Assembly (NCBI GenBank): GCA_040905665.1
Contig: JBBDRD010000025.1
Coordinates: 52,227 to 116,226, forward strand
From: DASVCN01 sp040905665
GTDB taxonomy: Bacteria; Deinococcota; Deinococci; Deinococcales; Trueperaceae
Direction of reading: 5' to 3'
Length of the DNA: 64,000 nucleotides
The notes under the pieces: model-generated
What the model saw: the letters and a program-made list of their open reading frames with translations, nothing else
The model's database searches: none
Told to the model about the DNA's origin: nothing
Shown here: positions 26,384 through 33,891 of the stretch, piece by piece
Layout: each line of letters begins with the position of its first letter
Position numbering within the stretch: the stretch's first letter is position 1
Position numbers and translations under genes: made by a program

Positions 26384-27367
26384 GTGATCGCCTCCGAAGT
26401 TCCGCTACTCATAGTAGGCGGCGGCGTTGCCGGTTGTTCGCTCGCATTCGCCCTGGCGCGGCGAGGCATTGGCGCCGAACTGGTCGAGAGTGGCCGCATT
26501 GGCGATCAGGGAGCGTCGGCGGTTGCCGCGGCACTGCTCAACCCATACCGGGGACGTAGCGCGAAGCCGGGACGTTACGACCTCGCGGGACTGGCGGCGT
26601 TCTGGCAGATGTGCGACGTGCTGGAAGATGCCGGCTTCGATCATGGGGCGCGCCGCAGCGGCGTGCTCCGGGTTGCGTCGAGCGACCGGCAAGCAAACGC
26701 GTGGCGCAAAATTGCCGGTCTGGACGAATTCCTCGACCTTCCCGCACCCTACCGCGCTCCAAATGGCGCCTTCCTCGTTGGCGCCGGAGGATGGGTCGAG
26801 CCGGCGCGCCTCCTTGCCGCCCTCAAGACGTGGACGAGTCGTCGTCGATCATCATTCGTGGAAGGTTGCACCGTCGAGCGGCTGGAAGCAGTTGACGGCC
26901 AGTGGCTGGCGCACACCGAAGGAGGAGGGGTAATCAGGGCGCGCAACGTGGCGCTTTGCCTGGGTGCGGGCAGTGTGGCCGGTGCTCCTCTGCCCCCGCT
27001 CCAACTAATCGTCGGCGACCAGATAACCCTCCGCTCGGACGCCCGCCTCCCCTACCCGCTCGCCGGCTCGATATACCTCGCTTCGGACGGCGGCAGAGTG
27101 TTCATCGGCGGAAACCACCGCGAACCCGGCACGGACGACCCGCAAGCGCCTGAGCTACTACGAGCCTCGGCCGCTCGCATGGCGCCCCCCTTGGCCGGGG
27201 CGACGATAGAGAGGGTATGGACCGGGGTCCGTGCCAAGCAGCCCGGCAACCAGCCGATCCTGCGGGAATTAGAACCCGGTCTCTGGTATCTGGGCGCTTT
27301 CGGGGGCAGAGGGTTCCTCACCGCTCCGTTACTGGCGGGCCGATTGGCGGCGCAGCTGAACAGCTGA
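26384..27367 (+). CDS. FAD-dependent oxidoreductase, MnmC C-terminal (MnmC2) type
   Basis: 327 residues from a GTG start preceded by GGGAGG. The FAD motif VGGGVAGCSLAFALARRG lies at the N-terminus, and the C-terminal LWYLGAFGGRGFLTAPLLAG matches DAO-fold MnmC2 enzymes, which remove the carboxymethyl group of cmnm5U34 in tRNA. Proximity to mnmD supports the role. An upstream in-frame extension is rejected for lack of a ribosome site and of family sequence. Confidence 0.87.
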   Translation: MIASEVPLLIVGGGVAGCSLAFALARRGIGAELVESGRIGDQGASAVAAALLNPYRGRSAKPGRYDLAGLAAFWQMCDVLEDAGFDHGARRSGVLRVASSDRQANAWRKIAGLDEFLDLPAPYRAPNGAFLVGAGGWVEPARLLAALKTWTSRRRSSFVEGCTVERLEAVDGQWLAHTEGGGVIRARNVALCLGAGSVAGAPLPPLQLIVGDQITLRSDARLPYPLAGSIYLASDGGRVFIGGNHREPGTDDPQAPELLRASAARMAPPLAGATIERVWTGVRAKQPGNQPILRELEPGLWYLGAFGGRGFLTAPLLAGRLAAQLNS

Positions 27368-27573
27368 CGAGCGCTAGGCTTCGACCGCCTGGTGGAAGCC
27401 TTCGCAACGAATTATCGGTTGTGGTGGGTACTTTGGTAACGACGGGTGGCGGCAGAGCAGGAAGACACTCCCCTTCGAGGAGCGCACAAGTTGGGCATTA
27501 CGGCAGCGAGCGCACAGGCCGTGTCGAGCCGCACGCTCGAGATCATGTTTGTCGCTGTCGTTCCCGGCCTCGC

Positions 27574-27978
27574 TCAGGCTTCCGCCTCGAGATGGAAGAG
27601 CTCGTCGGCCAGGGTCTCGAGCCTCTCGCGCGTGAATTCACGCTTCCCCTCCACTAGCGACGCGCCGTCGGCCGCGAGCTTGAGCTTACGGTGGACGTGT
27701 GAACCGAATGGGTGGACCGCGACCTCCTTGAAAACGGCATGACGTGGACTGGCGTTGATCATGAGAATCGGATCGCCGTCGGGTTCCGAGAGGCTAGCCG
27801 ACATTATGGTGGTGGGAAGATCGTAGGGCCGTTCCATCCGGTAGATGTAGTCGGTGAAATCGGCCTCCTTCTCGAACATTACTCCTTCGCGAGAATCGGC
27901 GTAAGCGCGCATCCACTCGAGCATCGTGGCCCAAGCGCGGTAGAAGGCCCTATCGCGATCGGTAAGAATGTCGGTCAT
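27574..27978 (-). CDS. Hypothetical soluble protein
   Basis: 134 residues, acidic and Trp/Tyr-rich at the N-terminus (FYRAWATMLEWMRAYAD), without signal peptide or membrane helix. No family was recognised; the residue composition and even spacing of hydrophobics suggest a globular protein. It is convergent with the MnmC2-like gene and divergent from the helicase. Confidence 0.7.
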   Translation of the reverse strand: MTDILTDRDRAFYRAWATMLEWMRAYADSREGVMFEKEADFTDYIYRMERPYDLPTTIMSASLSEPDGDPILMINASPRHAVFKEVAVHPFGSHVHRKLKLAADGASLVEGKREFTRERLETLADELFHLEAEA

Positions 27979-28109
27979 GGTCTTACTCTATCCCAGCCTC
28001 TATCCCGGCAAGAGCGTTTCCCTGCCCGGCACCATTATCCTGCGCACGCTCGCAAAGTGCGGCCCAGTCATCGGGCACTTGCAGTGAGCCGCATGGAGCT
28101 TGTGTCGCG

Positions 28110-28139
28110 GCGGGTAAGGGCACTGCGGGTAAGGGCCGG
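28110..28139 (+). repeat. 15-bp tandem duplication upstream of the helicase gene
   Basis: Two copies of a 15-bp unit, GCGGGTAAGGGCACT then GCGGGTAAGGGCCGG, 54 bp upstream of the helicase start. Confidence 0.75.
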
Positions 28140-28192
28140 TCGTTCCCAGGCGGTCGGGCGGTTAAGGCGACAGGCGTTATGATGACCCGGTT

Positions 28193-30457
28193 GTGTCCAA
28201 AGCTTTACCAGAGCATCCCCTACTCAAGTCATTGAACGAGCAGCAGCGCGCCGCGGTGCTGCACTTCGAGGGCCCCGCGCTGGTGGTTGCCGGCGCCGGA
28301 TCGGGCAAGACCCATACCGTGGTCCAGCGAATCGCCTACCTGATGGAGGAGCGCGGCGTGCTACCGCAACAGGTCCTGGCGGTGACCTTCACGAACAAGG
28401 CGGCCGGTGAGCTACGCGAACGGGTCGTCGAGCTCATTGGCCCCGCTGCTCGCGACCTCTGGGTAGCTACCTTCCACTCGGCCTGCCTACGGGTACTACG
28501 AACCTACGGCGAACTGATCGGCCTGCAGAACGGCTTCGCGATCTATGACGATACCGACCAACTCGAGGTACTCAAGGAGATCCTACAGAGCGTCAAAGGC
28601 ATGAGCGACGCGAATCCGCGCGTGCTTCGCTCGCTTATCGACCGCGCCAAGTCGAATCTTTTGGGCCCCGAAGCGCTGGAACGGGAGGGCGCGCGGCTCT
28701 TAGGCGGCATGGTGGCCGGCATGCAGCTGGAGCAGGTGGCCGAGGCGTACGGGCGCTACCAGTCGCGCCTGAGGAAGGCAAACGCAGTCGATTTCAACGA
28801 CATCCTGGGACGCACGGTCGAACTGTTCGACGAGCGGCCCGAGGTATTGGGGCGGGTTCGTCAGCGGGCGGTGTTCGTGCACGTCGACGAGTACCAGGAC
28901 ACCAACGCGGTGCAGTACAAGCTCACCTCGCAGGTTGCCGGCGGGGACAAGAACCTGATGGTCATTGGGGATCCGGACCAGTCGATTTACGCATTTCGCG
29001 GCGCCGACGTTCGCAATATCCTCGACTTCCAGAAGGATTATCCCGACGCCTCGGTCTATCGCCTGGAACTGAACTACCGCTCGATCGGCTCGGTCTTGGA
29101 GCTGGCGAACGCGCTCATCCTCCATAACCAGGGCCGCCTGGAGAAGGAGTTACGGCCGGTGAAGGGTGCCGGCGAGAAAGTGCGGATCTTCCGCGCCGTC
29201 GACCACCGCTCCGAGTCCGACTTCGTCGCTCGCTCGGTAGAACGGCTCATGGCCGAGAAAGGCCTGGGGCCGAACGACTTCGCTGTTCTCTACCGCACCA
29301 ACTCCCAGTCACGGGTGCTCGAGGAGGCGATGAGGCGCGCCTCGATCCCGGCGAAGATCGTGGGCGGGGTGGGCTTCTACGAACGCCGTGAGGTCAAGGA
29401 CGTGCTGTCTTACGCCCGCGCGGCGCTCAACGCGGCCGACGACATCGCCTGGAGACGGGTCCTCAACCGGCCAAAGCGAGGAATCGGCAAGACAAGCGAG
29501 GAGAAACTGGTCGCCTGGGCTTCACGCAAGGGGGTTCGCTTCGCCGATGCCCTGCGGCAGGTGGAAGAAGTGCTATCCGGCACACCCGCCGTGAAACGCA
29601 TCGGCGAGTTCGTGGCCCTGATGAACGACCTTGCCGAGGCCGCCGACAGCCTGGGCGCCGCGCATTTCCTCAAGGCGGTTCTCGACCAGAGCGGCTACAT
29701 GCAGGCGCTCAAGGACGAGGGGTCCTTCGATTCCCAGGGTCGGCTGGAGAATCTCGAGGAGCTCCTTAACGCCGTCATCGAATGGGAAGAGGAGGACGGC
29801 GGGGGGTCGGTAGGTCAGTTCCTCGACGAGGCCTCGCTCATGGCAAGTCTCGATGACAGGGCAGTCAAGGCGGTGAACGACGAGGTACCCGACGAAGCGG
29901 TCACGCTGATGACCTTGCACAACGCCAAGGGACTGGAGTTTCCGGTGGTGTTCCTGGTGGGGCTGGAGGACAATCTCATCCCACACCGGTCCTCCACCGC
30001 AAGTCTGCAGGAGCTCGAGGAGGAGAGGCGGCTCTTGTATGTGGGCATCACCCGCGCTCAGGAGGAGCTGTTCCTGGTGCACTGCGAATCGCGAATGTCA
30101 TTCGGGCGCACCGAGATCGCCAGACCCAGCCGCTTTCTTCAGGACGTTCCCAAAGGCTTGCTTTGCGAAATCGATCTGCTGGGTCAAGAGATGAACGATG
30201 TGAGCCGGCTCAGTAAGTTTTCAAGGCAGCCGTGGCAGCCTGCCACGGCGCCGAGCTCGGACTTCGGCGGGACGGTTTCCCCCGGAGCCAAAGAATTGAC
30301 GTTCCGTGGCGGGGAGAAGGTCAAGCACCCGAAGTTCGGCGGCGGTACAGTCGTAGGGGTATCGGGTGAAGGCTCCAGAGCCGAGATAACGGTGATTTTC
30401 GAGAAGGCAGGCACCAAGCGATTACTGGTGCGCTATGCCAATCTCAGCATGGCGTAG
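28193..30457 (+). CDS. UvrD/PcrA-type ATP-dependent DNA helicase
   Basis: 754 residues of superfamily 1A. Motif I is AGAGSGKTHTV, motif II VDEYQDTN, motif III GDPDQSIYAFRGAD, motif IV LELNYRS, motif V TLHNAKGLEFPVVF, motif VI VGITRAQEELFLV. The C-terminal KHPKFGGGTVVGVSGEG is the PcrA/UvrD tail that binds RNA polymerase in relatives. It acts in nucleotide excision repair with UvrAB. The start is GTG. Confidence 0.96.
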   Translation: MSKALPEHPLLKSLNEQQRAAVLHFEGPALVVAGAGSGKTHTVVQRIAYLMEERGVLPQQVLAVTFTNKAAGELRERVVELIGPAARDLWVATFHSACLRVLRTYGELIGLQNGFAIYDDTDQLEVLKEILQSVKGMSDANPRVLRSLIDRAKSNLLGPEALEREGARLLGGMVAGMQLEQVAEAYGRYQSRLRKANAVDFNDILGRTVELFDERPEVLGRVRQRAVFVHVDEYQDTNAVQYKLTSQVAGGDKNLMVIGDPDQSIYAFRGADVRNILDFQKDYPDASVYRLELNYRSIGSVLELANALILHNQGRLEKELRPVKGAGEKVRIFRAVDHRSESDFVARSVERLMAEKGLGPNDFAVLYRTNSQSRVLEEAMRRASIPAKIVGGVGFYERREVKDVLSYARAALNAADDIAWRRVLNRPKRGIGKTSEEKLVAWASRKGVRFADALRQVEEVLSGTPAVKRIGEFVALMNDLAEAADSLGAAHFLKAVLDQSGYMQALKDEGSFDSQGRLENLEELLNAVIEWEEEDGGGSVGQFLDEASLMASLDDRAVKAVNDEVPDEAVTLMTLHNAKGLEFPVVFLVGLEDNLIPHRSSTASLQELEEERRLLYVGITRAQEELFLVHCESRMSFGRTEIARPSRFLQDVPKGLLCEIDLLGQEMNDVSRLSKFSRQPWQPATAPSSDFGGTVSPGAKELTFRGGEKVKHPKFGGGTVVGVSGEGSRAEITVIFEKAGTKRLLVRYANLSMA

Positions 30458-30498
30458 TCCGCGTCCCTCACGTGCTTCCTAGTGCTGGCGAGGGACAG

Positions 30499-30526
30499 TT
30501 GGTGGCGCCGGGAACAATGTTATAGT
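30499..30526 (+). promoter_or_regulatory. Candidate sigma-70-type promoter of minDE
   Basis: TTGGTG and TATAGT are separated by 16 bp, predicting a start near 30533 and a leader of about 105 nt before minD. The -35 matches consensus in 4 of 6 bases, so support is moderate. Confidence 0.38.
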
Positions 30527-30639
30527 GCTGCGTTGTTATTAGCGTTGACATCTGCACTGGGACCTGCCTTGCCATCCACATTCGTCGTGCTCCAACAATG
30601 CATCCCTTGCGCTTCGCGCCATTCGAGGAGGCCTGAATA

Positions 30640-31449
30640 GTGAAAGCAAAAGCCATTGTGGTGACCTCCGGCAAAGGAGGGGTCGGCAAGACCACGAGCA
30701 CTGCCAACGTGGGCGCCGCCCTGGCCATGCTGGGCGAGAAGGTTGTGGTGATCGACACCGATGTTGGCCTTCGCAATCTGGATGTTGTCATGGGTCTCGA
30801 GGGCCGGGTTGTCTACGACCTGATCGACGTGTTCGAGGGCCGTTGCAAGCTCAAACAGGCACTCATTCGCGATAAACGAACCCCTAACCTCCATCTGCTG
30901 GCCGCTTCGCAGACCCGCGATAAGAGCGCCCTCTCGGTAGAGCGGATGCAGGACACGGTAAAGCTCCTTCTCGAGGAAGAGGGCTTCGACCGGATATTCA
31001 TCGATTCGCCCGCAGGCATCGAATCGGGCTTTCAAACAGCCGCCGGCGCAGCCGAGGGTGCGCTTGTGGTAGTAAACCCGGAAGTTTCGAGCGTTCGCGA
31101 CGCCGACCGGATCATCGGTCTGCTCGAGGCACGCGAAATCACCGAGGTTCGCCTGGTCATCAACCGGTTGCGTCCCGAGATGGTCAAGCGCGGCGACATG
31201 CTCGAAGTGGACGACGTTCTCGAGATCCTCGGCGTCAAGCTGATTGGCATCGTTCCCGAGGACGAGCGCGTACTGGTATCAACCAACGTCGGTCATCCGG
31301 CCAGCCTCGATGAGAGCGCTCGAAACGGCGCCGGAGATGCATTTCGGCAGATCGCCCGGCGGCTTCATGGGGAAGATATTCCGTTTGCTGCTATGGAACA
31401 GGGCGGCGGTATTTTCTCCGGCATTCGTCGCCTGTTCGGAGGATCCTGA
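30640..31449 (+). CDS. minD: Septum-site determining ATPase MinD
   Basis: 269 residues with the deviant Walker A GKGGVGKTTSTANVG, the switch DTDVGLRNLD and the SPAGIESG motif, and a C-terminal amphipathic membrane helix (GIFSGIRRLFGG). GTG start after GAGGAGG. MinD recruits MinC and MinE to the membrane to keep FtsZ away from poles. It overlaps minE by one base. No minC is adjacent. Confidence 0.97.
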   Translation: MKAKAIVVTSGKGGVGKTTSTANVGAALAMLGEKVVVIDTDVGLRNLDVVMGLEGRVVYDLIDVFEGRCKLKQALIRDKRTPNLHLLAASQTRDKSALSVERMQDTVKLLLEEEGFDRIFIDSPAGIESGFQTAAGAAEGALVVVNPEVSSVRDADRIIGLLEAREITEVRLVINRLRPEMVKRGDMLEVDDVLEILGVKLIGIVPEDERVLVSTNVGHPASLDESARNGAGDAFRQIARRLHGEDIPFAAMEQGGGIFSGIRRLFGGS

Positions 31450-31694
31450 TGTTTAGGCTATTCGGCCGCCGGAAGTCGAAGGACGAACTCAAGGAGCGCC
31501 TAAAGCTGGTCCTTTCCTACGACAGGGCGAAGCTGAGCCCGGGTCGCATGGAGGAACTCAAGAACGAACTCCTCGAGGTGATCCGCCGCTACTTTCCAGC
31601 CGGCGAGACCGACTACGACGTGAAGGTCGAGCAGCGTGGAGACCGGATGGTCTTCGTCGCCAATCTGCCCCTGGAGAACGCCGAGGCCTCCTGA
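31449..31694 (+). CDS. minE: Cell-division topological specificity factor MinE
   Basis: 81 residues beginning MFRLFGRRKSKDELKERLKL, with the MinD-contact helix VLSYDRAKLSPG and the C-terminal dimer domain. Its start overlaps the minD stop (TGATG). It stimulates MinD ATPase activity. Confidence 0.96.
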   Translation: MFRLFGRRKSKDELKERLKLVLSYDRAKLSPGRMEELKNELLEVIRRYFPAGETDYDVKVEQRGDRMVFVANLPLENAEAS

Positions 31695-31768
31695 AGGCCC
31701 TTCCATTCCGATAGACTGGCGTCCAATCGAGCGGGCAGTAGGCCGCTGGGCTTCGCGAAAGGAGCGGC

Positions 31769-32299
31769 ATGAACATCTACGAGCTGATCGGTCGTAATCT
31801 CGAGATCACCGACGCAATGCGGTCGTACACCGAGGAGAAGCTGAGCAAGCTGGAGCGCTTCTCGGATCAACTCATGGACGCACGCGTCGTAATGTCCTTC
31901 GGAGGTGACGGAGTCGAGGAACCGGCACGCGTCGAGGTGCAGGCGCGCGTTCCCAACGGTCTGATAAGGGCCGAGGAGCGAGGACGCGACACCTACGCAG
32001 CCGTGGACAAGGTCGTCGACAAGCTCGAACGCCAGTTGAAACGCTTCAAGGGTCGCTTCATCGCCAAGCGGGCCGAGGAGCCTCCGGTGGTTCCCCTGCC
32101 GGAGCCGGAACCAGACGCTCCCACCATAGTGCGGGTCAAGCGGCATGTTTTGCGGCCGATGGCGCCAGAAGATGCCGCTATCCAGATGGAGGCGCTAGGG
32201 CACACCTTCTTCATGTTCCGCAATTTGGAGACCGACGATATCAACGTCATCTACCTGCGGCACGATGGAAATTACGGCCTGCTCGAGCCCGCCCACTGA
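31769..32299 (+). CDS. hpf: Long-form ribosome hibernation promoting factor
   Basis: 176 residues. The N-terminal HPF/YfiA domain (about 1-95) begins MNIYELIGRNLEITDAMRSYT; a Pro-rich linker leads to the C-terminal S30AE dimerisation domain (about 118-176) with VRVKRHVLRPM and HTFFMFRNLETDDINVIYLR. The long form alone links 70S ribosomes into 100S dimers in resting cells. Confidence 0.95.
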   Translation: MNIYELIGRNLEITDAMRSYTEEKLSKLERFSDQLMDARVVMSFGGDGVEEPARVEVQARVPNGLIRAEERGRDTYAAVDKVVDKLERQLKRFKGRFIAKRAEEPPVVPLPEPEPDAPTIVRVKRHVLRPMAPEDAAIQMEALGHTFFMFRNLETDDINVIYLRHDGNYGLLEPAH

Positions 32300-32336
32300 C
32301 CTCGGTGGGGATGGGGCGGCGGTTAGGACCATTCGC

Positions 32337-32448
32337 GGTGGCTCGATGGCGGTGGCTCGAAGGCGGTGGCTCGATGGCGGTGGCTCGAAGGCGGTGGCGG
32401 GGCGGTGCCGGCTCAATAGCGGTGGTTCGATCGCGGTCGCTCAATGCC
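32337..32448 (+). repeat. 14-bp tandem repeat array, about eight units, between convergent genes
   Basis: Four 14-bp copies alternate GGTGGCTCGATGGC and GGTGGCTCGAAGGC (32337-32392), followed by an 11-bp unit, a 17-bp unit and two diverged 14-bp copies to 32448. The array begins 38 bp after the hpf stop and runs into the last codons of the convergent acyltransferase-fold gene. The alternating T/A variants suggest duplication of a 28-bp pair. Confidence 0.9.
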
Positions 32449-33112
32449 GGTGCGTCAAGGGCGACTGCTCGTGCTCCAATCGCGCCTTGACGACAGTATC
32501 GGCGGGAATCGTCCCGCGCACCAGCGCTCCGTTGTAGATGATGCACCTTGCCCCTATGACCGTTCCCGGTGACAGTACCGCGTTGCAACCGATCGACACT
32601 CCGTCCCCAACGGCCGCTCCCAGCTTCTTAAGGCCTGTTGGCTGGTCGTCCATGCGGATTTCGTCGCCGAAGGTCTTGAAGTTGGCAATCTTGACACCCG
32701 CTCCCAGATTCACCTCATGCCCAAGGATGCTGTCGCCCACATAATTGAAGTGGGGGGCGCGAGCACCTGGTAGCAGAATCGAGCGTTTCACCTCGGATGC
32801 ATGTCCCACCCGGGCTCCCGCCATCAGTACTGCCGGGCCACGGAGAAACGCACCATGCCCAACGAAGGCGCCCGGTCCAAGCCACACAGGACCGTCGATC
32901 ATCGCGTAGGGAGCTACCTCTGCTCCTTCCGCCATGAACAGTGGTCCATTGATTATCGCTGTGGGGTGAACATCCCCGGCAATTCGATCGGTCACACCTT
33001 GGGCAAAACTGTCGAGCCGCTCGAGCGCTTGCCACACCAGCTCTACCTTCAGCAGCTCGGCGAGTTCGTCCGGTAGGTCGTCGACGCGAAACAGTTCTCG
33101 CGGATTGGTCAT
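32441..33112 (-). CDS. Left-handed beta-helix protein, GlmU-like
   Basis: 223 residues from ATG 33112. Hexapeptide-repeat segments run through most of the chain (VHPTAIINGPLFMAEGAEVAPYA type; GAFVGHGAFLRG; SVGCNAVLSPGTVIG), as in the C-terminal half of GlmU and sugar-nucleotide acetyltransferases. No nucleotidyltransferase domain is present, so only the beta-helix is kept. The substrate is unknown. The last codons lie within the 14-bp repeat array. Confidence 0.85.
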   Translation of the reverse strand: MTNPRELFRVDDLPDELAELLKVELVWQALERLDSFAQGVTDRIAGDVHPTAIINGPLFMAEGAEVAPYAMIDGPVWLGPGAFVGHGAFLRGPAVLMAGARVGHASEVKRSILLPGARAPHFNYVGDSILGHEVNLGAGVKIANFKTFGDEIRMDDQPTGLKKLGAAVGDGVSIGCNAVLSPGTVIGARCIIYNGALVRGTIPADTVVKARLEHEQSPLTHRH

Positions 33113-33181
33113 TCCGAATTGTAACGCTGCAGTACGTCGAGCGCGGGAAACGAACCCGATTTCCCCCCACTCGCGCATTAT

Positions 33182-33682
33182 CTAGCCGGGCCGCCTCTTC
33201 GGTATCGAGAGGGTACGCCAGCGCTCGCCGCGCCGCACCTTGGCGATATAGATTATCTGACCCACGTGCTGGGCGTAATGGGCAAGTTGTCCGAGAAACG
33301 CTTCGCAAACTGACATTTCCCGGCCGTTGACCATCACCTTGTTCTGCAACTGGCCAGGCTCGAGCGAGGAGAGCGTATCGAATAGCACCGTCCACCCTTC
33401 CTCCCATACGCGCATGAGCTGTTCGGGCGACTCTAGATCATCGACGAACTCGCTATCCCTGTCGCGCGTCGGTTTCTCCCCGTCGGTAGTTAGAAAATCG
33501 GTCCAACGGGACCGCATGTTGCCGGAAACGTGCTTGACGATAGTTGCGACACTGTTCGACTCGTCATTCGGGGACCAGTGAAGATCCATCGGGCTCAACT
33601 GTTCCATGGCTGCTTCGGCGAGACGCCTCTGAGCTACAAGGGCGGTGCTGAGCGTTTTCAGGATGTGCGTGTCGTTTCCCAT
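33182..33682 (-). CDS. DinB-like DUF1572-family protein
   Basis: 166 residues, start at ATG 33682. The four-helix DinB-like fold is suggested by IVKHVSGNMRSRW and LAHYAQHVGQIIYIAK, which hold the metal-binding His residues typical of DUF1572. Members may be thiol-dependent metalloenzymes; the substrate is unknown. It lies upstream of the beta-helix gene on the same strand. Confidence 0.85.
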   Translation of the reverse strand: MGNDTHILKTLSTALVAQRRLAEAAMEQLSPMDLHWSPNDESNSVATIVKHVSGNMRSRWTDFLTTDGEKPTRDRDSEFVDDLESPEQLMRVWEEGWTVLFDTLSSLEPGQLQNKVMVNGREMSVCEAFLGQLAHYAQHVGQIIYIAKVRRGERWRTLSIPKRRPG

Positions 33683-33842
33683 CAGGGCAAGCGTACACGC
33701 CGGTAGGCACGGATGCAGGTGCAAAGCTATTCGGAGTGTGTCCGGCAATACAATCTAAAGAAGTCCGGGTACCTCACAACGGTAAAGCACCACACCCTCG
33801 CCGCGGTATGGCGTTGGAAAAGCCGTGAACGAGAAAAAGAAG

Positions 33843-33864
33843 GAGCCCCGCTTTCACGGGGCTC
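33843..33864 (-). terminator. Rho-independent terminator of the large SLH gene
   Basis: A perfect 8-bp stem, GAGCCCCG with CGGGGCTC, and a 6-nt loop, 28 bp beyond the stop. On the minus strand it is followed by CTTCTTTTTCTC, a clear U-tract. Confidence 0.88.
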
Positions 33865-33891
33865 GCATATTCGCGGTTACGGAAGGACTTC

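Noticed and set aside
30472..30496. GTCCCTC/GAGGGAC inverted repeat after the helicase gene
   Set aside because: The stem is only 7 bp, has a 10-base loop with further mismatches and no U-tract, so it is not a convincing terminator.
32337..32448. Possible CRISPR array
   Set aside because: Units are 14 bp and directly adjoining with no spacers; no cas gene is present.
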